Source: Streptomyces sp. NRRL S-244
GTDB taxonomy: Bacteria; Actinomycetota; Actinomycetes; Streptomycetales; Streptomycetaceae
Assembly (NCBI RefSeq): GCF_000717915.1
Contig: NZ_JOCX01000013.1
Location: forward strand, 1 to 64,000
DNA length: 64,000 bases
Reading direction: 5' to 3'
In this document: positions 52,995-62,233 of the stretch, in pieces
Layout: every line of letters starts with the position of its first letter
Numbering within the stretch: position 1 is the stretch's first letter
Made by a program: the position numbers and the translations under genes
Notes under the pieces: model-generated
The model's input: only the letters and a program-made list of their open reading frames with translations
Told to the model about the DNA's origin: nothing
Databases searched by the model: none

Positions 52995-53804
52995 ATGACG
53001 TCCAAGGTCGCCGTGCTCGGCGCGGGCAAGATGGGTGAGGCGCTCCTCGGCGGCCTGCTGCGCTCCGGCTGGCCGGCGCGGGCGCTCGGGGTCACCTGCC
53101 GCCGCAAGAAGCGGGCCGCCGAGATCGAGGCGCGCCACGGGATCGCGGCGCTGGGCAACACGGAGGCCGCCGCGTGGGCCGATGTGCTGATCCTCGCGGT
53201 GAAGCCGCAGGACATGGGCGCGCTGCTGGCGGAGATCGCCCCCGCGGTCGCCCCCGGGACCCTGCTGATCAGCGTGGCGGCCGGGCTCACCACGGCCTTC
53301 TTCGAGGAACGGGTCCCGGCCGGCGTCGCGGTGGTCCGGGCGATGCCCAACACGGCGGTGCTGGTCGACGAGGGGATGACCGTCCTCTCCGGCGGCAGCC
53401 ACGCCTCGCAGCAGCACGTGGAGCAGGCCGCGGAGCTGTTCCGCGGCGTCGGCCACACCCTCACCGTGCCGGAGGCCCAGCAGGACGCCGCGACCGCCCT
53501 CTCGGGGTCGGGACCCGCCTACTTCTACTTCCTCGTCGAGGCGATGACCGACGCGGGCGTCCTGCTGGGGCTTCCGAGGGACAAGGCCCACGAGCTCGTC
53601 GTCCGCAGCTCCGTGGGCGCCTCGGTCATGCTGCGCGACTCCGGTACTCACCCGGTCAAGCTCCGTGAGGCGGTCACCTCGCCGGCCGGTACCACCATCA
53701 GCGCGGTGCGGGAGCTGGAACGGCACGGCGTACGGGCCGCCTTGATGGCGGCCCTGGAAGCCGCTCGCGACCGCAGCAGCGAGCTGGCGGCCTCGTACGC
53801 GTGA
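52995..53804 (+). CDS. proC: Pyrroline-5-carboxylate reductase
   Basis: A 269-residue P5C reductase, reducing 1-pyrroline-5-carboxylate to proline with NAD(P)H. The N-terminal Rossmann motif VAVLGAGKMGEALL is followed by VKPQDMGALL near 70 and the C-terminal signature LSGSGPAYFYFLVEAMTDAGVLLGL near 165-190, ending in LREAVTSPAGTTISAVRELERHGVRAALMAALEAA. The ATG at 52995 follows GAGGGAGCAAGTC. It is in the same direction as proB, and together they look like an operon that lacks proA. Confidence 0.93.
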   Translation: MTSKVAVLGAGKMGEALLGGLLRSGWPARALGVTCRRKKRAAEIEARHGIAALGNTEAAAWADVLILAVKPQDMGALLAEIAPAVAPGTLLISVAAGLTTAFFEERVPAGVAVVRAMPNTAVLVDEGMTVLSGGSHASQQHVEQAAELFRGVGHTLTVPEAQQDAATALSGSGPAYFYFLVEAMTDAGVLLGLPRDKAHELVVRSSVGASVMLRDSGTHPVKLREAVTSPAGTTISAVRELERHGVRAALMAALEAARDRSSELAASYA

Positions 53805-53850
53805 CCGTGGCGCGTGGCCGTTGCGCGTGACCGTGGCGCGTGACCGGACT
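53799..53850. repeat. 13-bp tandem repeats between convergent proC and betaine operon
   Basis: GCGTGACCGTGGC at 53799 and again at 53825, a diverged copy GCGTGGCCGTTGC at 53812, and a partial fourth copy at 53838. The first copy contains the proC stop codon. Confidence 0.85.
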
Positions 53851-53867
53851 CCCGGGCCGCTCCCGCG

Positions 53868-54839
53868 TCAGGACGGGATCCAGGTCCGCCAGGTGGCCTC
53901 GTTCTCCTTCACCCAGCGGGCCGCCGCCTCCTGGGGCGCCAGCTTCTCCTCCGCGATCATCAGGGCGACGTCGTTCTGCATCTCGGTCGTCCAGCGGAAC
54001 TTCTTCAGGAAGGCGGCGGCGTCGCCCCCGCCGTCCGCGAAGCGGGCGTTGAGGAACTTCTGCAGCGGGGTGTGCGGGTACGCGCAGGCCACCTTCTCCG
54101 GGTCGGCGTCGCAGCCCTCCTCGTGGGCGGGCAGTTTCACCTCCGTCATCGGGACCCTCTCGAACAGCCACTGGGGCTTGTACCAGTAGCTCAGGAACGG
54201 CTTCTTCTCCTTGGCGAACTGCCTGATCTGCGTGATCTGCGCCGCCTCCGAGCCCGCGAACACGACCTGGTAGTCCAGGCCCAGGTTCTTCACGAGCGCC
54301 TTGTCGTTCGTCACGTACGACGGGGAGCCGTCCAGCAACTGGCCCTTGCCGCCGCTCTCCGCCGTACGGAAGTCGTTCGCGTACTTGTTGAGGTTCTTCC
54401 AGTCGGTGACGTCCGGGTGCTGCTCGGCGAAGTACGTCGGCACGAACCAGCCGATGTGGCCGGTCACCCCGAGATCGCCGCCCCGCTTGATCGTCGCCTT
54501 GTCGTCGACGTACCGCTTCTCCTGCTCCGGGTGGCCCCAGTCCTCCAGGATGGCGTCCACCCGGCCCTGGCTGAGCGCGTCCCAGGCGGGTACCTCGTCG
54601 ATCTGGACCGTGTCCACCCGGTAGCCGAGCTCGTGCTCCAGCAGGTACTGGGCGACGGCGACGTTGGCCTGCGCGCCCACCCACGACTGCACGGACAGGG
54701 TCACCGTGCGGGAGCCCTTGGCGTCGGCGTACGGGGAAGCCTGGCGGGTCATGTCCGCGGCTCCGCAGCCGGTGAGGGCCGTCAGGGCGACGGTGGCGCT
54801 GACGGCGGCCGCGAGTGCGGCGAGGCGAGTGCGAGCCAT
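53868..54839 (-). CDS. Glycine betaine ABC transporter substrate-binding lipoprotein
   Basis: A 323-residue lipoprotein: signal peptide with lipobox LTGC near residues 22-25, then an OpuAC-like binding domain. Features: WVGAQANVAVAQYLLEHELGYRVDTVQIDE near 53-82, AILEDWGHPEQEK near 98 and WFVPTYFAEQHPDVTDWKNLN near 130 (aromatic cage tryptophans and tyrosines of betaine-binding proteins), and KPFLSYWYKPQWLFER near 210. It is the last gene of the betaine operon, with its ATG one base after the permease stop. Confidence 0.92.
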   Translation of the reverse strand: MARTRLAALAAAVSATVALTALTGCGAADMTRQASPYADAKGSRTVTLSVQSWVGAQANVAVAQYLLEHELGYRVDTVQIDEVPAWDALSQGRVDAILEDWGHPEQEKRYVDDKATIKRGGDLGVTGHIGWFVPTYFAEQHPDVTDWKNLNKYANDFRTAESGGKGQLLDGSPSYVTNDKALVKNLGLDYQVVFAGSEAAQITQIRQFAKEKKPFLSYWYKPQWLFERVPMTEVKLPAHEEGCDADPEKVACAYPHTPLQKFLNARFADGGGDAAAFLKKFRWTTEMQNDVALMIAEEKLAPQEAAARWVKENEATWRTWIPS

Positions 54840-54840
54840 C

Positions 54841-56817
54841 TCAGGCCCCCTTTCCGGCGAGATCGCGGCGTTGCGTGGGCTGGGTGACGCGGTCGAGCAT
54901 CAGGCCGAGGCAGACGATCGCCGCACCGGCGACCAGACCGGTCGCCAGGTCGCCCTGGGCGAGACCGAAGACCGCGTCGTAGCCGAGCGCCCCGCCGCCC
55001 ACGAGACCGCCGATCACGACCACGGCGAGGACCAGCACCACGCCCTGGTTGACGGCCAGCAGCAGCGCGGGCCGGGCCAGTGGCAGCTGGACCTGGAACA
55101 GCTGCTGCCGCCCGGTGGCACCCAGCGAGCGCGAGGACTCCAGCGCTGCGGGGTCCACGGCGCGCACTCCCTGGGCCGTGATCCGGACCACCGCGGGCAG
55201 CGCGTACACCACGGCGGCGGCGACCGCCGGGGCGCGGCCCACACCGAACAGGGCGACGACGGGGATCAGGTACACGAACTGGGGCATCGTCTGGAAGACG
55301 TCGAGGACCGGACGCAGGGCGCGTCCCAGTCGGGTGCTGCGGGCCGCGGCGACCCCGAGCGCGAAGCCGAGCAGCAGCGTCACGGCGACGGCGGCCAGCA
55401 CCTGGGACAGCGTGTCGAGCGCCGGGTCCCAGACGCCCAGCACGCCGATCGCGGCCATGGCGAGGACGGCGGTCGCGGCGGTGCGCCAGGTGCCGATGAG
55501 CAGCGCGAGGGCGCCCACGGTCAGCAGGACCGCCCACCAGGGCAGCCATTGCAGGCCGTGGCGCAGCGGGTTGAGGACCCAAGTGGTGAAGTGCGCGGCC
55601 CAGTCGGCGGTGCCGCCGACGAGGGGCACGCCGGAGTAGAGGTGGCCGGTCATCCAGTCGACCGCCCGGTTGACGGGTTCGGCGACGTCCACCGTCCACC
55701 CGTCGGGCCAGGAGAGCCGGCCGGTCAGGCGCCCCCCGAGCGCGACGGCGGCGGTCACCGCGGCCGCGACGGCCCAGCCGAGCCGGGACGGGCCGGCCTC
55801 GGCCGCGCCGATCCGCTCCCCCGCCGCGGCGGTGACCCGGTCCAGGACGATGGCGAGCAGCACGATCGGCACACCGGCGGCGAGCGCGGCGCCGACGTCT
55901 ACGGAGGCCAGCGCCTGGTAGACGCGGTCGCCGAGGCCGCCCGCGCCGATGACGGACGCGATCACGGCCATCCCCAGCGCCATCATGATCGACTGGTTGA
56001 CGCCGAGCAGCAGTTCCTTGCGGGCCAGCGGCAGCCGGGCGGTCAGCAGCCGCTGCCTGCCGGTGGCGCCGAGGGACGTGGCGGCCTCCACGACCCCGGC
56101 GTCCGCGCCGCGCAGCCCGAGCGCGGTCAGGCGGGCCATGGGCGGGGCGGCGTAGACGACGGTGGCGAGGACGGCGGCGGGCACGCCGATGCCGAAGACC
56201 AGGACGACGGGCAGGAGGTACGCGAAGGCCGGCAGCACCTGCATGGTGTCCAGCACGGGCCGCAGGATGCGGTGCATGCGGCCCGACAGGCCTGCGGCGA
56301 GCCCGAGGAGGCCTCCGAGCAGTACGGACGCGGCGACGGCGACCACCATCAGGGCGAGCGTCTGGAGGGTGGGCACCCACATGCCGAGCAGTCCGCACAC
56401 GGCAAAGGCGGCGACGGAGGTCAGCGCGAGGCGCACGCCCGCGACCCGCCAGGCCACCAGCCCGGCGGCGGCGGTGACGCCTGCCCAGCCGAGGGCGAGC
56501 AGCAGCAGGTACACCGCGCGGACGGACACGACCACGAGGTTGCTGACGTGCCCGAGGAAGTAGAGGAAGAGCGGGTGGCCGTCCCGGTTGTCGATGATCC
56601 AGTCGCTGGCGCGGTCGAGCGGCCCGGACAGGTCGACGGCGAGCGACGCCGGCCAGCTGCCGCCGCCCAGGAGCAGGCAGCCGAGGCCGAGTGCGAGGGC
56701 CGCGCCCGCGGCGATCAGCCGGCCGCGGTGGCGCGCGAGGGCGCGCAGCGCACCGGGCCCGGCGTGGGAGGCGGTGGTGGAGTCCGTGGTGGCAGGGGTG
56801 GTGGCGGTGGCGGTCAT
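54841..56817 (-). CDS. Glycine betaine ABC transporter permease with two fused membrane domains
   Basis: A 658-residue membrane protein containing two complete ProW/OpuAB-type permease modules in one chain. Module 1 (about 20-340) has DTMQVLPAFAYLLPVVLVFGIGVPAAVLATVVYAAPPMARLTALGLRG...VEAATSLGATGRQRLLTARLPLARKELLLGVNQSIMMALGMAVIASVIGAGGLG. Module 2 (about 345-650) repeats this as DVFQTMPQFVYLIPVVALFGVG...SRSLGATGRQQLFQVQLPLARPALLLAVNQGVVLVLAVVVIGGLVGGG. Both carry the EAA-type loop contacting the ATPase. The ATG at 56817 overlaps the stop of a 23-codon ORF (ATGA). Confidence 0.92.
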   Translation of the reverse strand: MTATATTPATTDSTTASHAGPGALRALARHRGRLIAAGAALALGLGCLLLGGGSWPASLAVDLSGPLDRASDWIIDNRDGHPLFLYFLGHVSNLVVVSVRAVYLLLLALGWAGVTAAAGLVAWRVAGVRLALTSVAAFAVCGLLGMWVPTLQTLALMVVAVAASVLLGGLLGLAAGLSGRMHRILRPVLDTMQVLPAFAYLLPVVLVFGIGVPAAVLATVVYAAPPMARLTALGLRGADAGVVEAATSLGATGRQRLLTARLPLARKELLLGVNQSIMMALGMAVIASVIGAGGLGDRVYQALASVDVGAALAAGVPIVLLAIVLDRVTAAAGERIGAAEAGPSRLGWAVAAAVTAAVALGGRLTGRLSWPDGWTVDVAEPVNRAVDWMTGHLYSGVPLVGGTADWAAHFTTWVLNPLRHGLQWLPWWAVLLTVGALALLIGTWRTAATAVLAMAAIGVLGVWDPALDTLSQVLAAVAVTLLLGFALGVAAARSTRLGRALRPVLDVFQTMPQFVYLIPVVALFGVGRAPAVAAAVVYALPAVVRITAQGVRAVDPAALESSRSLGATGRQQLFQVQLPLARPALLLAVNQGVVLVLAVVVIGGLVGGGALGYDAVFGLAQGDLATGLVAGAAIVCLGLMLDRVTQPTQRRDLAGKGA

Positions 56818-56885
56818 CGGCCCCACCGCCCGGCGTGGGAGCCGGTCGTGCCGCCCGGCGGCGGCCAGGTGGTATGGGCGTACAT
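56814..56885 (-). CDS. 23-codon micro-ORF coupling betaine ATPase and permease
   Basis: A tiny ORF starting [12 protein letters not shown] and ending GRWGR. Its ATG overlaps the TGA of the ATPase gene (TGATG at 56887-56883), and its TGA overlaps the permease ATG (ATGA at 56817-56814). It has no recognisable domain. The most likely role is to carry ribosomes from the ATPase gene into the permease gene; a functional micropeptide is possible but unproven. Confidence 0.5.
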   Translation of the reverse strand: MYAHTTWPPPGGTTGSHAGRWGR

Positions 56886-57988
56886 CAGGCCACCGCCTTT
56901 CCCGTCGCGGCCGGGACCCCGGCGACGACACCGAGGAGTCCCGCGTGGTCGACCACACCGAGGCACCGGCCGTCTTCGACGACCCGCGCGTTCTCGCCCG
57001 TACGGGCGACGGCCTCGATGGCCTCGTGGACGGTGGCACCGGGGTCGAGCGCGGGGCCTGCCTCGCGCTCGCCGGCGAGGGCGGGGCGCATCGCCGAGCG
57101 GACGGTCAGCACCTGCTCGCGCGGCACGTCCCGGACGAAGTCCCTGACGTAGTCGTCGGCGGGGGCGCCCACGATCTCCTCCGGCGTGCCGAGCTGCACG
57201 ATCCGGCCGTCGCGCATGAGCGCGATGCGGTCGCCGAGCTTCAGCGCCTCGCTCAGGTCGTGGGTGATGAAGACCATGGTGCGTCCCTCCTCCTGGTGCA
57301 GGCGTACGACCTCCTCCTGCATGTCCCGTCGGATGAGCGGGTCCAGCGCGCTGAACGGCTCGTCGAACAGCAGGACTTCGGGGTCCACGGCGAGTGCGCG
57401 GGCAAGGCCCACGCGCTGCTGCTGGCCGCCGGACAGCTGGCTCGGCCTGCGGTGCTCCATGCCGTCCAGGCCGACCTTGGTGACGAACTCCGCCGCCCGC
57501 TCGCGCCGTTCGCCGCGTCCCACGCCCTGGATCTCCAGTCCGTAGGCGATGTTGTCGAGCACCGTCCGGTGCGGCAGCAGCCCGAAGTGCTGGAAGACCA
57601 TCGCCGCGCGGTGCCGGCGCAGCTCGCGGAGCCGGCCGGTGTCCATGGACAGCACGTCCTCTCCGTCGATGGAGATCGTTCCCGAGGTCGGCTCGATGAG
57701 CCGGGTCAGGCAGCGTACGAGCGTCGACTTGCCGGAGCCGGACAGGCCCATGACGACGAAGACCTCGCCCTTGCGGACGTCGAAGGAGACGTCGCGGACG
57801 GCGGCGGTGCAGCCGGTGCGCTCGCGCAGCTCGGCGGCGTCGAGGGAGGCGAGCTCCTTGTCGGCGGGCACGCGGTCGGCCTTCGGGCCGAAGACCTTCC
57901 ACAGCTCGCGTACGGAGAAGACGGGTTCCGCGGGTGTCTGCGGCGCGGTGGCCGCCGTGGTGTGCGGCGGAGTGTTCGGAGTGTTCAT
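56885..57988 (-). CDS. Glycine betaine ABC transporter ATPase with CBS domains
   Basis: A 367-residue ATP-binding protein of the ProV/OpuAA type. Walker [11 protein letters not shown] near residue 75, Q-loop [12 protein letters not shown], signature [16 protein letters not shown] near 180, Walker [13 protein letters not shown] and H-loop [17 protein letters not shown]-terminal CBS region (about 285-360) is present; such domains sense ionic strength in OpuA. The start ATG overlaps the TGA of the choline dehydrogenase gene (ATGA). The stop overlaps the micro-ORF start. Confidence 0.93.
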   Translation of the reverse strand: MNTPNTPPHTTAATAPQTPAEPVFSVRELWKVFGPKADRVPADKELASLDAAELRERTGCTAAVRDVSFDVRKGEVFVVMGLSGSGKSTLVRCLTRLIEPTSGTISIDGEDVLSMDTGRLRELRRHRAAMVFQHFGLLPHRTVLDNIAYGLEIQGVGRGERRERAAEFVTKVGLDGMEHRRPSQLSGGQQQRVGLARALAVDPEVLLFDEPFSALDPLIRRDMQEEVVRLHQEEGRTMVFITHDLSEALKLGDRIALMRDGRIVQLGTPEEIVGAPADDYVRDFVRDVPREQVLTVRSAMRPALAGEREAGPALDPGATVHEAIEAVARTGENARVVEDGRCLGVVDHAGLLGVVAGVPAATGKAVA

Positions 57989-59511
57989 CGGGGGGTGCCT
58001 CCCAGCAGGTCGGCGCATTTCTCGCCGACCATGAGGACGCCGATCATCGGGTTCACGGCGGTCATGGTGGGGAAAACGGACGCGTCGGCGATCCGGATGC
58101 CGTCGAGGCCCCGGATCCTCAGGTCGGGCGCGACGACGGCGAGTTCGTCGTCGGCGGCCCCCATCCGGCAGGTCCCGGCCGGGTGGTAGACGGTGTGCGC
58201 GACGTGGCGGGCGTACGCGCCGAGTTCCTCGTCGGAGGTCATCTCGGGCCCGGGGCAGACCTCGCGCTTGAGCCATCCGGCCAGCGGTTCGCTCTCCGCG
58301 ATCCGCCGGGCGATGCGAATCCCGTCGACGAGGGTCCGGCCGTCGTAGTCGTCCTCGTCGGTGAAGTACCGGAAGTCGAGGGCGGGCTTGTCCTCGGGGT
58401 CGGCGCTCGTCAGGTAGAGCCGGCCGCGGCTGCGCGGCTTGGGGATGTTCGGGGTCATCGACACGCCGTGCGCGGGCCGTTCGTAGCCCAGGCGCTCGGG
58501 GTTGTCGGTGAAGGGGATCTGGTAGAAGTGGAACATCAGGTCCGGGCCTTCGGCCTCCGGGTCCCGGCGGACGAACAGCCCGGCGTCGGAGTCCATCGCG
58601 GAGTTCTCCGGGATCGGGCCGTGGGTCTCCCACACGATGACCGACTCGGGGTGGTCGAGCAGGTTCTCGCCGACGCCCGGCAGGTCGTGCACGACGGGAA
58701 TGCCGAGCTTCTCCAGGTCGGCGCGCGGCCCGATGCCGGAGTGCAGGAGCAGGCGCGGGGTGTCCACTGCCCCGGCGCACACCAGGACCTCGCGCCGGGC
58801 GCGTACGACGTGTTCCGCGCCCTCCTTCGTACGGATGTGCACGCCGGTGGCGCGGGTGCCCTCCAGCTCCAGCCGGAACGCCCAGGTCTCCAGGGCGATG
58901 TGCAGGTTCGGCCGGTCCAGGAACGGGTGCAGGTACGCGACCGAGGCGGAGGACCGCTTGTTGTTCTCCGGGTGGTAGGCGAGGTCGAAGAAGCCGGCGC
59001 CCTCGTGGAAGGGGGCCCTGTTGAAGCCCTCGACGCGCGGTACGCCGAGCGCGGTCTGCGCCGCGTCGACGAAGTCCCGGGCGATCGCGTTCCGGTCGGC
59101 CTCGTCGACGGGGACGATGTTGTTGCGCAGCCGGGCGAAGTAGGGGTCCATGGCGGCCGCGTCCCACCCCTCGGCACCGGCCTGCGCCCACTCGTCCCAG
59201 TCGGAGGGGAGGGGCTTGAACGCGATGAGGGTGTTGTGCGAGGAACAGCCGCCCAGCACCCGCGCGCGGCTGTGGCGGATGTGCGAGTTGCCCCGGGGCT
59301 GCTCGGTGGTGGGGTAGTCGTAGTCCAGCTCGCCGCCGAGCAGTCCCATCCAGCGGCGCAGGGTGAGGACGTCGTCGCGGCCGACGTCACTGGGGCCGCC
59401 CTCGATGACGGCGACGCTGACGTCCGGGTCCTCGGTCAGCCGGGAGGCGATCACGGAACCCGCGGTGCCGCCGCCGACGACGACGTAGTCGTACAGGTGC
59501 TCGTCGTTCAT
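57985..59511 (-). CDS. betA: Choline dehydrogenase-like GMC oxidoreductase
   Basis: A 508-residue full-length GMC flavoprotein. FAD motif [16 protein letters not shown] at residues 10-25, GMC signature 1 region [21 protein letters not shown] near 80, signature 2 [25 protein letters not shown] near 245, and the active-site region [19 protein letters not shown] near 442 with the catalytic His. The neighbours (betaine aldehyde dehydrogenase and betaine transporter) point to choline oxidation to betaine aldehyde. The ATG overlaps the upstream TGA (ATGA). Confidence 0.88.
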   Translation of the reverse strand: MNDEHLYDYVVVGGGTAGSVIASRLTEDPDVSVAVIEGGPSDVGRDDVLTLRRWMGLLGGELDYDYPTTEQPRGNSHIRHSRARVLGGCSSHNTLIAFKPLPSDWDEWAQAGAEGWDAAAMDPYFARLRNNIVPVDEADRNAIARDFVDAAQTALGVPRVEGFNRAPFHEGAGFFDLAYHPENNKRSSASVAYLHPFLDRPNLHIALETWAFRLELEGTRATGVHIRTKEGAEHVVRARREVLVCAGAVDTPRLLLHSGIGPRADLEKLGIPVVHDLPGVGENLLDHPESVIVWETHGPIPENSAMDSDAGLFVRRDPEAEGPDLMFHFYQIPFTDNPERLGYERPAHGVSMTPNIPKPRSRGRLYLTSADPEDKPALDFRYFTDEDDYDGRTLVDGIRIARRIAESEPLAGWLKREVCPGPEMTSDEELGAYARHVAHTVYHPAGTCRMGAADDELAVVAPDLRIRGLDGIRIADASVFPTMTAVNPMIGVLMVGEKCADLLGGTPR

Positions 59512-61016
59512 GCCTGGTCCTTCTCCGTCGCGCCCGCGAACCAGCGCACGGGGCGCGGGGCGAGGTTCTGGTAGATGTGCTTGGCCTCGCGGTATTCGCC
59601 GAGGCCGCCGGGGCCCAGTTCGCGGCCGATGCCGGACTTTCCGAAGCCGCCCCATTCCGCCTGCGGCAGGTAGGGGTGGAAGTCGTTGATCCAGACGGTG
59701 CCGTGGCGCAGCCGGGCCGCGACCCGCCGGGCGCGGTCCCCGTCGGAGGTCCACACCGCTCCGGCGAGTCCGTACTCGGTGTCGTTGGCGAGGGCGACGG
59801 CCTCTTCCTCGGTGCGGAAGGTCTCCACGGTGAGGACGGGGCCGAAGACCTCCTCGCGGACGACGCGCATGCCGCGGTGGCACCGGTCCAGGACCGTGGG
59901 CCGGAAGAAGTAGCCGGGACCGGCCGGCTTCTCGCCGCCCGCACGCAGGACCGCGCCCTCGGCGAGGGCGGAGGCGACGTACTCCTCGGTCCGTGCCAAC
60001 TGGGCCCCGGAGACGAGCGGACCGCACTCGACGCCCTCGTCGGTGCCGCGCCCCAGGCGGATCAGCTGTGCCCGGCGGGCGAGCTCGGCGACGAAGCGGT
60101 CGCGCAGCGGCTCCTCGACGATGAGGCGGGAGCCGGCGGAGCAGACCTGGCCGCTGTGGATGAAGGCGGCGTTGAGTGCCTGGTCGACGGCGGTGTCGAA
60201 CGCTTCGGGCGTCGAACAGGAGTCGGCGAACACGACGTTGGGGTTCTTGCCGCCCAGTTCGAGGGCGACCTTCTTCACGCTGTCGGCAGCCGCCCTGGCG
60301 ACCTTCGTGCCGCTGACGAGACCGCCCGTGAACGAGATGAGGTCGACGTCGGGGTGTTCGGCGAGCCGGGCGCCGACGGTGCCGCCGGGACCGGTGACGA
60401 TGTTGGCCGCGCCGAGCGGAAGTCCGGCCTCCAGCAGCAGTTCGATCAGCACGACCGTGGTCAGCGGGGTGATCTCACTGGGCTTGATCACGAACGTGTT
60501 GCCGGCGGCGAGGGCGGGCGCGATCTTCCAGCTGGCCTGGAGCAGCGGGTAGTTCCACGGCGTGATCAGGGCGCAGACCCCGACCGGCTCGTGCACGACG
60601 ACACTGCGGATCTCGTCCGAGCCGGCGTCGACGACCCGTCCGCCGTTCTCGTTCTCGACGAGGGCGGCGAAGTAGAGGAAGGCGTCGCGGACGCAGTCGA
60701 CGTCGACGCGGCCCTCTTCCAGGGTCTTGCCCGCGTCCTGGCTCTCCAGGGCGCCGATCCGCTCGCGGTCGCGCTCCAGCAGGGCGGCGACCCGCCGGAG
60801 CAGGGCGGCCCGCTCGGCGACCGGCGTACGCGGCCAGGCGCCGTCGTCGAACGCGGCCCGTGCCGCGGCCACGGCTTCGTCGGTGTCCTGGACGCCGCCC
60901 TCCGCCACGACCGCGAAGGCGGTCGCGTCGACGGGGTCGATGATCTCGCGCGTGGCGCCGGAGAGGGCTGCGCGCCACTCTCCGCCCACATGGATGCTCT
61001 GTTGTGCTGCGGTCAC
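59508..61016 (-). CDS. betB: Betaine aldehyde dehydrogenase-like aldehyde dehydrogenase
   Basis: A 502-residue aldehyde dehydrogenase, first gene of the betaine operon. [38 protein letters not shown] near 150-185, FTGGLVSGTKVARAA near 228, the catalytic Glu in VALELGGKNPN near 255, the catalytic Cys in HSGQVCSAGSRL near 290, and EEVFGPVLTVETF near 385. The context supports oxidation of betaine aldehyde to glycine betaine. The start is a GTG at 61016 (TAAQQSIHV) with AAAGG about 12 nt upstream; a longer frame exists without support. Confidence 0.9.
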   Translation of the reverse strand: MTAAQQSIHVGGEWRAALSGATREIIDPVDATAFAVVAEGGVQDTDEAVAAARAAFDDGAWPRTPVAERAALLRRVAALLERDRERIGALESQDAGKTLEEGRVDVDCVRDAFLYFAALVENENGGRVVDAGSDEIRSVVVHEPVGVCALITPWNYPLLQASWKIAPALAAGNTFVIKPSEITPLTTVVLIELLLEAGLPLGAANIVTGPGGTVGARLAEHPDVDLISFTGGLVSGTKVARAAADSVKKVALELGGKNPNVVFADSCSTPEAFDTAVDQALNAAFIHSGQVCSAGSRLIVEEPLRDRFVAELARRAQLIRLGRGTDEGVECGPLVSGAQLARTEEYVASALAEGAVLRAGGEKPAGPGYFFRPTVLDRCHRGMRVVREEVFGPVLTVETFRTEEEAVALANDTEYGLAGAVWTSDGDRARRVAARLRHGTVWINDFHPYLPQAEWGGFGKSGIGRELGPGGLGEYREAKHIYQNLAPRPVRWFAGATEKDQA

Positions 61017-61258
61017 GTTGCGTATTGCCTTTCGTCCTCTGAATCCCCCTGCCGGTTGCACCGACACGATCCGGCCGCCTGCCCCGGGTCCTGACATCCA
61101 TGCGCAATGCTTCGCGGAGAGTGATCTTGTTCACGCGCAAAGCCAGGGCAAATGCGGACATCCAACGCAGGTCACACAGCCTGGGAATCACAGAGGCCTA
61201 CAGCTGTCACCAATAGTCACGCAGAGTTAGGGGCGGTCATCCGGCTCCAGCCGAGAAA

Positions 61259-61294
61259 GGGCCCCGGACCGCCGGCAACGGCGGCCCGGGGCCC
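61259..61294 (-). terminator. Strong terminator upstream of the betaine operon
   Basis: GGGCCCCGG-A-CCGCCG (61259-61274) pairs with CGGCGG-C-CCGGGGCCC (61279-61294), a 15-pair stem with a single central A/C mismatch and loop GCAA. It lies 21 bp past the stop of the minus-strand oxidoreductase gene and insulates it from the betB promoter region (61017-61258). Confidence 0.82.
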
Positions 61295-61315
61295 TTCGGC
61301 GCGTACGCCCGTCAG

Positions 61316-62233
61316 TCAGCTCTCCGGTGTCAGGAGGATCTTGCCGCGGGTGCCGCCCGCTTCGAGGGCGGCGTGCGCCCGGGACGCCTGCTCGAACGGC
61401 AGGACGTCGGCGATGCGCAGCGTCAGGTGCCCTTCCTCCACGCGGCGGGCCAGGCCGTCGAGCATGGCCCCGTCGATCCGCACGCCGTAGACCTCCACGT
61501 CGATGCCCCGCTCGGCCTCGGGTACGGCGAAGGGGGTCAGCGAGAGGAAGCGTCCTCCGTCGCGCACCGCCGCGATCGTCTCCGGTCGCCCCGCCGCATC
61601 GATGACCGCGTCGAACGCGCCGGCGGGCAGCTCGTCCGTGTCCGTGTGGACCTCGGCGGCCCCCAGGTCCACCAGGGTCCGCGCGTCGCCCGCGCGGGCG
61701 AGGCCGGCCGGGCGCAGGCCGCGCAGGGCCGCCAGCTGGACGGCGAAGCCCCCCACCGCGCCCGCGGCACCGCTCACCAGGAGGCGCCCGGAGAAATCGG
61801 GACCGAGCCTCGTCAGGGCCTGCTCGGCGGTGAGGGCGGCCAGCGGAAGGGCGGCGGCGTGCTCCAGCGGTACGTTCACGGGCGCGGGGGCGGCGAGCGC
61901 CTCGTCCAGGGCGACGTACTCGGCCGATACTCCGGCTCCGTCGGACAGCGGTGACCGTACGGCGACCACCCGGTCACCCGGGACGAAGCGGGTGGTCGCG
62001 GAGCCCGCCGCGACGACGGTGCCGGAGACGTCCCAGCCGACGACGGCCGGCAGGACCGGGGAGGGGATGTCGCCCCGGCGCACGGCCAGGTCCACCGGGT
62101 TCACCGCGGCGGCGGCCACCCGGACGAGGATCTCGCCCGGCCCCGGCCGCGGGGTCCGCGTCTCGGAGACGGCGAGCACCTCCGGCGGCCCGTAGCTGTT
62201 GATGACGACGGCCTTCATGACGGCGGCTTTCAT
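61316..62233 (-). CDS. Zinc-independent quinone oxidoreductase-like NADP-binding enzyme
   Basis: A 305-residue medium-chain dehydrogenase/reductase of the quinone oxidoreductase branch. INSYGPPEVLAVSETRTPRPGPGEILVRV is the N-terminal GroES-like start; WDVSGTVVAAGSATTRFVPGDRVV near 60-85; and the NADPH-binding LLVSGAAGAVGGFAVQLAALRG near 140-160. Zinc ligands of alcohol dehydrogenases are not evident. The ATG at 62233 overlaps the upstream TGA (ATGA) and follows GAAAGG; an in-frame ATG at 62218 is an alternative. Confidence 0.87.
   Translation of the reverse strand: MKAAVMKAVVINSYGPPEVLAVSETRTPRPGPGEILVRVAAAAVNPVDLAVRRGDIPSPVLPAVVGWDVSGTVVAAGSATTRFVPGDRVVAVRSPLSDGAGVSAEYVALDEALAAPAPVNVPLEHAAALPLAALTAEQALTRLGPDFSGRLLVSGAAGAVGGFAVQLAALRGLRPAGLARAGDARTLVDLGAAEVHTDTDELPAGAFDAVIDAAGRPETIAAVRDGGRFLSLTPFAVPEAERGIDVEVYGVRIDGAMLDGLARRVEEGHLTLRIADVLPFEQASRAHAALEAGGTRGKILLTPES

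Noticed and set aside
61017..61258. A riboswitch or clear sigma-factor promoter upstream of betB
   Set aside because: The 240-bp leader is lower in GC and probably contains the promoter, but I could not find a defensible -35/-10 pair or a recognisable riboswitch fold by eye.
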